Below, piece after piece: positions 13,054-20,348 of a DNA stretch of 20,660 nt. Made by a program: the position numbers and the translations under genes. The first letter of the stretch is position 1, and every line of letters begins with the position of its first letter. The notes under the pieces were generated by a model. That model ran no database searches. It was not told the origin of the DNA and saw only the letters and a list, made by a program, of their open reading frames with translations. This stretch comes from JALZEG01 sp046263255 (GTDB lineage: Bacteria; Actinomycetota; CADDZG01; WHSQ01): positions 1 to 20,660 of the forward strand of contig JBHELD010000046.1 in assembly GCA_046263255.1 (NCBI GenBank). Direction: 5' to 3'.

Positions 13054-16000
13054 GCGATCACCGGCGGGAACACCGGCGGCGCGTTCCAGATCGACTCGAG
13101 CACCGGCGCCATCACCGTCGCCGACACGAACGACGTCGACTTCGAGACCAACCACCCGTTCTCGTTGACGGTCGAGGCCACCGACAACGGGACCCCGAAC
13201 CAGTCCGGGTCGAACACGGTCACGGTGAACCTGACGAACGTCAACGAGGCGCCGGTCATCACGGCCCCGGCGACCGTGAACGCCCAGTACCAGGTCGCGA
13301 AGCCGATCTCCGGGATCTCCGTCGCCGACCCCGACGCCGGGAGCAACGACGTCGCGATGACGCTGGGGGTCCTCGACGGAACGCTGAGCCTCGACACGAG
13401 CGTGGCGAACGGTCTGGTCGCGGGGGACGTCACCGGGAACGGGACCGACGCGCTGTCGATCGCCGGCACGCTGACCGAGATCAACAACACGCTGTCTGCC
13501 GCCAACGGGCTCACCTACACGAGCGACGCCGGCTTCTCCGGGCTGTCCGACACGCTGACGATCGCGGTCGACGACAACGGCAACACCGGGTCGGGGACGC
13601 CTCAGACCGACACCGAGGACGTCACGATCCAGTTCAGCACGCCGCCGGTCGCCACGGCGCAGACCGTCTCGACGAACGAGGACACCGAGAAGTCGATCAC
13701 GCTGACCGGCACCGACGGTGACGGCGACCCGCTGACGTTCAAGATCACCAGCCTGCCGGCCAACGGCGGGAAGCTCCACGAGGGCACGAGCTCGGCGGGG
13801 ACGGAGATCACGACCGTGCCGCACACGTTGCCTGCCGACAAGGTCACCTACGTCCCGCCGCTCGACGGCAACGGCACCGGCTTCGAGACGTTCGACTTCA
13901 AGGTCAACGACGGGTCGGCGGACTCGGCGGCGGCGACCGTGACGCTCGACGTCACGGCGATCAACGACGCGCCGAACCTCGGCATCACCGGCGGGAACCT
14001 CGCCTACAGCGAGAACGACCCGGCGACGGCGATCACGAGCAACGTCACGCTGAGCGACGTCGACAGCCCGATGCTGACCGGCGCCACAGTCCAGATCACC
14101 GGCAACTACCAGAACGGACAGGACGTCCTGGCGTACCCGGGCGGTTTCTCGATCACCGCGAGCCCGTTCGACACCGGCACCGGCACGCTGACGCTGTCCG
14201 GGACGACGACGGTCGCGAACTACCTGCAGGCGCTCGAGGCCGTCACCTACGAGAACACCAGCCATAACCCGAGCGAGCTCACCCGCACGGTCACCTTCAC
14301 GGCCACCGACGGCGCGCTCAGCGACACCGCCACGACCGGGATCGACGTCACCGAGATCAACGACGTGCCGGTCCTGACGACGCCGGGTGGCGACCTCGCC
14401 TACACCGAGAACGACGCGGCCACCGCGATCCACTCGACGATGACGGTCACCGACGCCGACCACACGAATGCCTCGGGAGCCACCGTCCAGATCACCGGCA
14501 ACTACCAGAACGGGCAGGACGTGCTGTCGTTCGTCAACGCCTTCGGGATCACGGCCGCTCCGTTCGACGCCTCCACCGGCACGTTGACGCTGTCGGGGAA
14601 CACGACGTTCGCGAACTACCAGAGCGCCCTGCAGACCGTGAAGTACCACAACACGAGCGAGAACCCGAGCGCGCTCACCCGGACGGTGACGTTCACCGTG
14701 AACGACGGCGAGGGCAACGGCACCGACACGCACGGCATCGAGGTGACGCCGGTGAACGACGCGCCGGTCGCGGACCTCGATACGCTGAACGGGAACAAGA
14801 GCGCCCTCGCGAACACGACCCTCGACAACGGCGTCAACTCGGCCGAGGCGATCCACATCGACACCGCCTCGAACGAGAACGTCCTGACGGGTGACTTCGA
14901 CCACGAGGGCGACACGATCTCGCTGATCGCCGGCGCGGACTGCACCGGCGCCTCGGCCCCCTTCAACTGCACGACGGATCAGAGCGGAACCGTCACGCTG
15001 CACGCCAACGGCCTCTTCGAGTACCAGCCGCCGGCGGGCTACACCGGGACGGACTCCTTCGACTACCGGGTCTCCGACGGTCAACCGCAGAACGCGGAGT
15101 CCAACGGGACCGTGAACATCAACGTGACCGGCCCGGTCGTCTGGTACGTGGACGGGTCGGCGGGCGCGGGCGGCACCGGGACCTCTTACTCGAAGCTCCA
15201 GGGCCTCGCGCCGCTCAGCACCGGCGGCGGCTCCGACTCGAAGGACGGTGCCGGCGACATCATCTTCGTCCACTCCGGCAACTACGCGAACGGCATCGTC
15301 CTCGAGAACACCCAGAAGCTGATCGGACACGCCAACAGCCTGGACGTGACCGACAACGTCGGCCGGACGCACACCGACCTGGTTGCGGCAGGCGGCACGC
15401 CGGCGATCTCGCACGCCGGCCAGACCGTCGTCACGCTCGGCAGCGGGAACACGCTGGAGGACGTCGCGCTCGGCAACGGCACGATCGCCCTCGCCGGCAC
15501 GACCGTGGGGACCGCGACGGTGAACGACTCCTCGATCAACACCACGGGCAAGGCCCTGGACGTCAACGGCGGCAATCTCGCGATGACGTTCACGAACGTG
15601 TCGTCGAGCAGTAGCCCGACCGAGGCGATCAAGCTCAACAACGTCACGGGCTCGTTCACCGCCCCCGCCGGGACGCTGCAGAACGCCACGAACGCGGTCG
15701 TCGACATCAACGACGCCGTGCAGGACTTCACCTACGGCGGGAACATCTCGGACACCTCCGGGCCGGTCGTGTCGATCACGAACACCGACGGCGGCACGAA
15801 GGACTTCAACGGGACGATCTCCGGCAGCAACGGCGGGACGAACGCGAGGATCAGCCTGACGAGCAACACCGGCAGCGTCATCCGCTTCGACAACGATCTC
15901 GCACTGAACACCCAAGGCCTCGCAGCCTTTAACGCCACGGGCGGCGGCACGGTCCACGTCACGTCGGACGACAACGTCCTGACGACAACGACGGGAAGGC

Positions 16001-17415
16001 CGCTGGTCGTCGTGAACACGACGATCGGAGCCGGCGACCTGATCTTCGACTCGATCTCGTCCAACGGCGCCGCCAACGGCATCGTGCTGGACAACACCGG
16101 CTCGACCGGCAACCTCGCGGTGACCGGTACGAGCGCTGCTGACGGCAACGACGGCGGCACGATCGCCAACACGACCGGCGCCGACGCCGCGACCAACCAG
16201 TGCGCCTCTCCGGCGGGTCAGCCGTCAGGCGTCGGGATCTTCCTGCGCAGCACGGCTGCGCCGAGCATCGACGACATGCTGATCAACGGCTCGTCCAACT
16301 TCGGGATCCTCGGCTACAGCGTCAACGGCTTCAGCATGAGCTCGACGAACCTGACCGGCACGCACGGGACGAACGACGCCCAGAACGAGGGCACGGTCAT
16401 GTTCTGCGGCCTCACCGGCTCGGCTTCCGTCACCGACTCGCAGGTCCTCGGCGGCTACGAGAACTCGTTCACGGTCTCGAACACCAGCGGGACGCTGAAC
16501 CCCCTAACCGTGTCGAACACCGACTTCGCCACGAGCACCGGCGGCCTTGCCGACGACGCGTTCAACGCCTCGGCCTTCAACAGCGCGGTGATGAACGTCA
16601 CCGTCAACAACGACTCGGCCTTCACGACGGCCGGAGGCGACCTGCTGAACTACGTCCTGAACAACAGCGCCGCCGGGACCCTGACGCTGAACGGCAACGA
16701 CTTCACGAACAACCACCCGAGCATCGTCTCCGGCGGCGGCGGCATCACCGTGGCCGCGGGCGGCGGGGGGTCGAACACGGACCTGAACTACACGATCACG
16801 GACAACGACATGCGGGACGCGCTCGGCAACGGCCTGACGATCACGACCGGCGTCGGCAATGGCGCCGGGGACTACGACGGCACGATCTCGAACAACCGGA
16901 TCGGCGTCGCCGGCGAGGCGAACTCGGGCTCGGCGCAGGCCGACGGCCTCGCCTTCAACCACGAAGGATCCGGGACCCACACCGCCTCGATCACCAACAA
17001 CACGATCGTCCAGTACGCGAACGGCTACGGCATCGGCCTGAGGCCTCAGGGCACGACCGGGTCGCCGATGCGGGTGACGATCAAGGGCAACACGATCTCG
17101 AACCCCGGCACGTTCGCCCTAGCCGGCATCGGCGTGGACATCGCGTCGACGTCGACCACGCTCTGTCTCGACATCGGCGGGGCAGGCGGCGACGCCAACT
17201 CGATCGCGACGTCGAACGGAGCCGGCTTCGACGACATCAACATCCTGACGAACGCGGCGTCGAACACGATCAACCTGCCCGGATACGTCGGAGGCGCCAA
17301 GGACGCAACGGCGGTGCAGACGTTCCTGGCATCGCGGAACGCGGGCAACGGCGTCGCCACCGTCTTCGCCGACACGACCGGGAGCTTCGGGAACGGGGGA
17401 GCGAACTGCCTGTGA
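13054..17415 (+). CDS. Giant surface protein, 3' part: cadherin/Ig repeats and beta-helix
   Basis: Same frame as 9601-13053; 1453 codons to the TGA. It completes the interrupted cadherin repeat, then carries five larger Ig/cadherin-like domains. Two of these share an ATVQITGNYQNGQDVL segment (about 14080 and 14480) and resemble the RapA2/VCBS-type cadherin-like fold. From about residue 1847 of the joined protein (VVWYVDGSAGAGGTGTSY) to the end it is Asn/Thr/Gly-rich with short regular strands (for example NNTIVQYANGYGIGL), typical of a right-handed parallel beta-helix. There is no LPXTG signal or terminal membrane anchor. If the TAG is genuine and not read through, this half has no signal peptide and no ribosome-binding site (first possible start TTG 13165) and would be silent. 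It ends 68 nt before the first tail-collar gene. Confidence 0.82.
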   Translation, partial: AITGGNTGGAFQIDSSTGAITVADTNDVDFETNHPFSLTVEATDNGTPNQSGSNTVTVNLTNVNEAPVITAPATVNAQYQVAKPISGISVADPDAGSNDVAMTLGVLDGTLSLDTSVANGLVAGDVTGNGTDALSIAGTLTEINNTLSAANGLTYTSDAGFSGLSDTLTIAVDDNGNTGSGTPQTDTEDVTIQFSTPPVATAQTVSTNEDTEKSITLTGTDGDGDPLTFKITSLPANGGKLHEGTSSAGTEITTVPHTLPADKVTYVPPLDGNGTGFETFDFKVNDGSADSAAATVTLDVTAINDAPNLGITGGNLAYSENDPATAITSNVTLSDVDSPMLTGATVQITGNYQNGQDVLAYPGGFSITASPFDTGTGTLTLSGTTTVANYLQALEAVTYENTSHNPSELTRTVTFTATDGALSDTATTGIDVTEINDVPVLTTPGGDLAYTENDAATAIHSTMTVTDADHTNASGATVQITGNYQNGQDVLSFVNAFGITAAPFDASTGTLTLSGNTTFANYQSALQTVKYHNTSENPSALTRTVTFTVNDGEGNGTDTHGIEVTPVNDAPVADLDTLNGNKSALANTTLDNGVNSAEAIHIDTASNENVLTGDFDHEGDTISLIAGADCTGASAPFNCTTDQSGTVTLHANGLFEYQPPAGYTGTDSFDYRVSDGQPQNAESNGTVNINVTGPVVWYVDGSAGAGGTGTSYSKLQGLAPLSTGGGSDSKDGAGDIIFVHSGNYANGIVLENTQKLIGHANSLDVTDNVGRTHTDLVAAGGTPAISHAGQTVVTLGSGNTLEDVALGNGTIALAGTTVGTATVNDSSINTTGKALDVNGGNLAMTFTNVSSSSSPTEAIKLNNVTGSFTAPAGTLQNATNAVVDINDAVQDFTYGGNISDTSGPVVSITNTDGGTKDFNGTISGSNGGTNARISLTSNTGSVIRFDNDLALNTQGLAAFNATGGGTVHVTSDDNVLTTTTGRPLVVVNTTIGAGDLIFDSISSNGAANGIVLDNTGSTGNLAVTGTSAADGNDGGTIANTTGADAATNQCASPAGQPSGVGIFLRSTAAPSIDDMLINGSSNFGILGYSVNGFSMSSTNLTGTHGTNDAQNEGTVMFCGLTGSASVTDSQVLGGYENSFTVSNTSGTLNPLTVSNTDFATSTGGLADDAFNASAFNSAVMNVTVNNDSAFTTAGGDLLNYVLNNSAAGTLTLNGNDFTNNHPSIVSGGGGITVAAGGGGSNTDLNYTITDNDMRDALGNGLTITTGVGNGAGDYDGTISNNRIGVAGEANSGSAQADGLAFNHEGSGTHTASITNNTIVQYANGYGIGLRPQGTTGSPMRVTIKGNTISNPGTFALAGIGVDIASTSTTLCLDIGGAGGDANSIATSNGAGFDDINILTNAASNTINLPGYVGGAKDATAVQTFLASRNAGNGVATVFADTTGSFGNGGANCL

Positions 17416-17432
17416 CATAGAACCCTCCCCCG
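17394..17432 (+). terminator. Weak terminator-like inverted repeat at the end of the giant gene
   Basis: CGGGGGAG (17394-17401) can pair with CTCCCCCG (17425-17432) across a 23-nt loop that includes the stop codon, followed by CCTTTCGTTT. The loop is long and the T-tract poor, so it may only attenuate transcription into the tail-collar genes or have no role. Confidence 0.3.
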
Positions 17433-17483
17433 CCTTTCGTTTCAGGATCGGAGACCAGCCGTCGGAACGTCGAGGAGGGATGC

Positions 17484-17978
17484 ATGTCGGAACCGTTCTT
17501 GGGTGAGATCAGGATCATGTCGTTCCAGCAGGCCCCCGTAGGGTGGGCCCTCTGCAACGGCCAGTTCCTCCCGATCAACCAGAACCAGGCGCTGTTCTCG
17601 CTGCTGGGCACCACGTACGGCGGGAACGGGCAGACGACCTTCGCATTGCCGGACCTGCGGGGCCGCGCCCCCGTGCACGTCGGCGGCGGGGCCGGGGGCC
17701 AGGGGACGCAGACGGGGGAGGAGGCGCACACCGTCACGATCGGCGAGATGCCGGCGCACAACCACTCCGTCAGCGCGTCGCTGACGAACGCGGATCAGCC
17801 GATAACGTCGATCCTGGCGCGTACGAACAACGCCTACACCGGCGCCGCGAACCTGACCAGCGTATTGCCGGCGACGATCTCGAACACCGGGGGCAGCCAG
17901 CCGCACCAGAACATGCAGCCGTACACGGTCCTCAGCTTCTGCATCGCGCTGCAGGGGATCTTCCCGTCGAGGAACTGA
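17484..17978 (+). CDS. Phage-tail-collar domain protein 1 (microcystin-dependent-protein-like)
   Basis: 164 residues covering a single tail-collar-type domain. The N-terminal core GEIRI-x5-APVGWALCNGQFLPI (residues 7-30), LLGTTYGGNGQTTFALPDLRGRAPVH (about 40-65), MPAHNH (about 91-96) and the C-terminal FCIALQGIFPS are the signatures. This domain is known from phage tail-fibre tips and from bacterial proteins annotated as microcystin-dependent or tail-fibre proteins whose role is unclear. No signal peptide is visible. A strong GAGGAGGG ribosome-binding site lies 4-5 nt before the ATG. It is the first of three paralogues and follows the giant gene in the same direction. Because phage structural genes are absent, I favour a domesticated, perhaps surface-assembled or secreted, role. 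Confidence 0.9.
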   Translation: MSEPFLGEIRIMSFQQAPVGWALCNGQFLPINQNQALFSLLGTTYGGNGQTTFALPDLRGRAPVHVGGGAGGQGTQTGEEAHTVTIGEMPAHNHSVSASLTNADQPITSILARTNNAYTGAANLTSVLPATISNTGGSQPHQNMQPYTVLSFCIALQGIFPSRN

Positions 17979-17991
17979 AAGGAGCGACCAG

Positions 17992-18510
17992 GTGGCTCAA
18001 CCCTTCGTCGGCGAGATAAGGATCTTCGCCGGGAACTTCGCTCCGGTCGGGTGGGAGCTCTGCAACGGCCAGCTCGTCCCGATCTCGGAGAACGAAGCGC
18101 TCTTCCAGCTCATCGGCACGACCTACGGCGGAGACGGCGAGGAGACGTTCGGGTTGCCCAACCTCCAGAGCCGGCTTCCGATCCACCAGGGGCAGGGGTC
18201 CGGCCTCAGCAGCCGCACCCTCGGCGAGATGGCCGGGGTCGAGAGCGTGACCCTGACGACCCAGCAGATGCCGGCCCACACCCACCCCATGATCGCGTCG
18301 CTGAACGCCGGCGCGTCCAGCAACCCGGGAGGCCAGGTTCTCGCCGCCGGCACGAACGTGCAGTTCTTCCGCGCGATCGCGCCGAACACGCCCATGGCGA
18401 GCAACGTCATCGCGCCCGTCGGCGGCTCGCAGCCGCACGAGAACCTGATGCCGTACCTGTGCGTCAACTTCATCATCTCGATGTTCGGGATCTTCCCGAG
18501 ATTCTCGTAG
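17992..18510 (+). CDS. Phage-tail-collar domain protein 2
   Basis: 172 residues from a GTG start preceded by AAAGGAGCG. The architecture matches its upstream neighbour: GEIRIFAGNFAPVGWELCNGQL, IGTTYGGDGEETFGLPNLQSRLPIH with a following GQGSG, a MPAHTHPM motif, and a C-terminal IISMFGIFPRFS. The gap to the preceding gene is 13 nt, the same as the gap to the next, consistent with tandem duplication of a gene-plus-ribosome-binding-site unit and with one transcript. The central segment (about residues 95-145), which in phage collar proteins forms the variable tip, differs most between the paralogues. No signal peptide is visible; function unproven. Confidence 0.9.
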   Translation: MAQPFVGEIRIFAGNFAPVGWELCNGQLVPISENEALFQLIGTTYGGDGEETFGLPNLQSRLPIHQGQGSGLSSRTLGEMAGVESVTLTTQQMPAHTHPMIASLNAGASSNPGGQVLAAGTNVQFFRAIAPNTPMASNVIAPVGGSQPHENLMPYLCVNFIISMFGIFPRFS

Positions 18511-18523
18511 CCCAGGAGGACCA

Positions 18524-19051
18524 GTGGCAGACCCCTTCGTCGCAGAGATCAGGATCTTCGGCTTCAACTTCGCCCCGACGGGATGGGCGCAGTGCAACGG
18601 CCAGCTCATGCCGATCTCGCAGAACACGGCGCTCTTCGCGTTGGTCGGCACCTTCTACGGGGGCGACGGGAAGTCGACCTTCGCGCTGCCCGACATGCAG
18701 GGGAACGCGCCCGTGCACCCAGGGCAGGGACAGGGGCTGAGCCCGTACGACGTCGGCCAGTCGGGGGGAAGCGACACCGTCACGCTGCTCCAGAGCGAGA
18801 TGCCGGTGCACACCCACTCCATGGTCGCCAGCAACCAGCAGGCGAACCAGCTGTCGCCGGCCCCCGACAGGACGCTCGCCCGGACCGCGGGGGGTTTCGG
18901 GTACCAGACGAACACGACTCAGAACCTGACGACGATGGACCAGAATTCGCTGAGCATCACCGGAACCGGTCTGCCCCACAACAACAGGCAGCCGTCTCTG
19001 ACGCTGAACTTCTGCATCGCGCTCCAGGGCGTGTTCCCACAGCGTCCCTAG
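18524..19051 (+). CDS. Phage-tail-collar domain protein 3
   Basis: 175 residues from a GTG start 13 nt after the previous stop, with AGGAGGA as ribosome-binding site. It repeats the family plan: FVAEIRIFGFNFAPTGWAQCNGQL, VGTFYGGDGKSTFALPDMQGNAPVH, GQGQGLSPYDVGQSGG, MPVHTHSM and a C-terminal FCIALQGVFPQRP. Asn/Gln/Thr-rich residues make up the variable central region. The stop is followed after 4 nt by the GNAT gene, so the two are probably cotranscribed. The three paralogues are clearly diverged from each other at the protein level, so the duplication is not recent; three kept copies suggest hetero-oligomers or separate ligands, which is an inference. Confidence 0.9.
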   Translation: MADPFVAEIRIFGFNFAPTGWAQCNGQLMPISQNTALFALVGTFYGGDGKSTFALPDMQGNAPVHPGQGQGLSPYDVGQSGGSDTVTLLQSEMPVHTHSMVASNQQANQLSPAPDRTLARTAGGFGYQTNTTQNLTTMDQNSLSITGTGLPHNNRQPSLTLNFCIALQGVFPQRP

Positions 19052-19055
19052 GGGC

Positions 19056-19544
19056 ATGGAATCGAGCGTGGCGGCACGGGTGGAGCTGCGCGCGGTCGTG
19101 CCGGAGGACCGCCCGTTCCTGCGCGCCGTCTACGGGAGCACGCGCTGGGAGGAGCTCGGGCCCACGGGCTGGAGCGACGCGCAGAAGAGCTCGTTCCTCG
19201 ACCAGCAGTTCGCGGCGCAGGACGCGCACTACGCGAGCTACGACGACGCCACGTATTCGGTCATCGTCGTCGACGGCTTCCCCGCCGGCCGCCTCTACGT
19301 GGCGAGGTGGCCCGAAGAGATCCGGATCATGGACGTCGCCCTCCTGCCTGCCGCGCGCGGCAAGGGCGTCGGGACATCGCTGCTGCGCGCGTTGATCGAA
19401 GAGGCCGCCGGCGGCGGGAAGCGGCTCACGATCCACGTCGAGCGAGAGAATTCGGCGTTGCGGCTCTACGAGAGGCTCGGCTTCGTACGCGTGGAGGAAC
19501 GGGGACCGTACTACCTGATGGAGCTGCGGCCTCCGTCTAGTTGA
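19056..19544 (+). CDS. GNAT-family N-acetyltransferase
   Basis: 162 residues, one complete GNAT domain. Motif A is VALLPAARGKGVGTSLL, with R-G-K-G-V-G at 101-106 binding acetyl-CoA. Motif B is ENSALRLYERLGF at 131-143, and the end YYLMEL is the usual last strand. It lies 4 nt after the third tail-collar gene with only a GGGG as ribosome-binding site, so translation may depend on coupling. It overlaps the convergent DUF6916-like gene by 8 nt. The acceptor is unknown; its position suggests it modifies a product of this cluster (for example an N-terminus, lysine or amino sugar) but that is inference, and GNAT genes are common enough to be bystanders. Confidence 0.9.
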   Translation: MESSVAARVELRAVVPEDRPFLRAVYGSTRWEELGPTGWSDAQKSSFLDQQFAAQDAHYASYDDATYSVIVVDGFPAGRLYVARWPEEIRIMDVALLPAARGKGVGTSLLRALIEEAAGGGKRLTIHVERENSALRLYERLGFVRVEERGPYYLMELRPPSS

Positions 19545-19833
19545 CGATGGCCTCGTAGGTCGTCGCCCCGTCGTCCTGAGCGATCGGGACGATGAAGATC
19601 TCGACCGTTCCGAGCCGTGGATGCTGCATCCGGTAGATGCGCTGTTCGAGCAACGGCTCCGGGGGTCCCGAGAACTCGAGCCGGAACGCGGTCTTGCCGC
19701 CCTCCGGGCGTTGCCACTGCCCCGGAGACGCGTCGACGAGCGTCAGCTCGATCGACGGATGGTCGGTGAAGTCGAGCCTGAAGGCATCGCCGACCAGCGG
19801 CTCGTATACCGACAGCTCGTACGGGTCCGGCAT
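19537..19833 (-). CDS. DUF6916-like small protein
   Basis: 98 residues. I recognise the pattern of the DUF6916 domain: an N-terminal PLVGDAFRLDF strand, ELTLVDAS, a central FRLEFSGPPEPLLEQRIYRMQHPRLGTVEIFIVPI, and a YEAIVN end. As far as I recall, members of this family are often encoded near bacterial tail-collar proteins, which fits this location; no function is established. The ATG at 19831-19833 has an excellent ribosome-binding site (AAGGAGG, 7 nt upstream), so it is preferred even though the frame stays open to 20208. The product is cytosolic by sequence (no signal peptide). It is convergent with and overlaps the GNAT gene end, so its transcription is separate from the collar operon unless driven from the opposite strand. 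Confidence 0.75.
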   Translation of the reverse strand: MPDPYELSVYEPLVGDAFRLDFTDHPSIELTLVDASPGQWQRPEGGKTAFRLEFSGPPEPLLEQRIYRMQHPRLGTVEIFIVPIAQDDGATTYEAIVN

Positions 19834-19868
19834 CGCCAGCCTCCTTCGTGACGACGGCCCTCCACGAC

Positions 19869-19898
19869 CCGGCAATTGTGTCCCGGTCGAATTGCCGG
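19869..19898 (-). promoter_or_regulatory. Inverted repeat upstream of the DUF6916-like gene
   Basis: CCGGCAATT (19869-19877) and AATTGCCGG (19890-19898) form a perfect 9-bp inverted repeat around 12 nt, with half-site centres 21 bp apart (two helical turns). It lies 36-65 nt upstream of the gene's ATG and is AT-richer than its surroundings. It could be a regulator-binding dyad. Confidence 0.4.
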
Positions 19899-20118
19899 TC
19901 GAACACGTGGGCACGCGCGGCCCTCCGAGCGGGTCTCGGAGCGGACCGTCGGCGTACGTGCGCTCGAGCGCGGCGATCGGGCCGTAGATCGGGACGACCC
20001 CCCCGTCCTCCCGCCCGGCTTCGACCGGGATCGGCAGGGCCTTGGCCCACCACAGCTCCGCCGCCGGCGGTGTGGTCGGGGAGGATCCGGGGCCACCCGT
20101 GAGGCCGTGCCCGAAGGG

Positions 20119-20138
20119 GGCGAGCCCCCAGGCTCGCC
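20119..20138. repeat. Perfect 8-bp hairpin in the 20-kb intergenic region
   Basis: GGCGAGCC (20119-20126) and GGCTCGCC (20131-20138) enclose CCCA. There is no T-tract on either strand. It lies inside the possible coding remnant and has no assigned role. Confidence 0.4.
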
Positions 20139-20277
20139 GTCGCGGCCGGCCGCCGAGAGGAAGAGCCACGTATTTCCTGCTAAGTGCAGTCCGTAGCCAA
20201 CCGACCACAATTCGTCAGAAATTCTCCCTTTTCCCGGTTTCGGGACGATCGCGGCGGGGAATGTGGGCTGTGACGAT

Positions 20278-20297
20278 ACGTAGCCAAACGGCTACGT
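20278..20297. promoter_or_regulatory. Perfect palindromic operator-like site
   Basis: ACGTAGCC-AAAC-GGCTACGT is a perfect 8-bp dyad with a 4-nt centre, 52-71 nt before the start of the second HHKD-family gene. An AT-rich stretch TTATGCATTATAG (20297-20309) that could hold the -10 element follows directly. A related half-site (CCGTAGCCAACCG) occurs near 20190. This arrangement suits a repressor operator or a leader hairpin. Confidence 0.5.
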
Positions 20298-20314
20298 TAT
20301 GCATTATAGCGGTA

Positions 20315-20329
20315 CGGGGGCTTCCCCCG
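20315..20329 (+). promoter_or_regulatory. Short leader hairpin before the ribosome-binding site
   Basis: CGGGGG-CTT-CCCCCG forms a perfect 6-bp stem with a 3-nt loop and ends 10 nt upstream of the GGAGGAG ribosome-binding site of the gene at 20349. No T-run follows, so it is not a terminator. Confidence 0.4.
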
Positions 20330-20348
20330 AAGGGCAGAAGGAGGAGAC

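Larger units (their letters stand above)
19834..20208 (-). pseudogene. Possible decayed minus-strand coding remnant
   Basis: The minus-strand frame of the DUF6916-like gene stays open for 125 more codons upstream. Between about 20060 and 19895 its codons show strong G/C third-position bias and a protein-like reading (for example ELWWAKALPIPVEAG and YGPIAALERTYADGPL). Closer to the DUF6916 start, coding quality in this frame is lost, and neither alternative frame gives a stop before it. This fits a degraded gene or an N-terminal extension, not an intact gene. I do not recognise the product, and a chance GC-rich frame cannot be excluded. Confidence 0.25.

Noticed and set aside
10077..13721. A 1214-codon overlapping plus-strand frame across the TAG
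   Set aside because: An Arg-rich out-of-frame shadow of the cadherin repeats. It crosses the TAG region only because it is in another frame.
10147..15957. A 1936-codon open frame on the minus strand
   Set aside because: It lies antisense to the giant cadherin gene, is an Arg/Val/Asp-rich low-complexity reading typical of GC-biased antisense frames, and has no domain I recognise. The plus-strand frame has clear signal, RTX and cadherin domains.
17484..19833. Prophage or tailocin remnant
   Set aside because: Only tail-collar-type domains are present, with no tube, sheath, baseplate, tape-measure, terminase, integrase, holin or endolysin gene, and base composition matches the neighbours.
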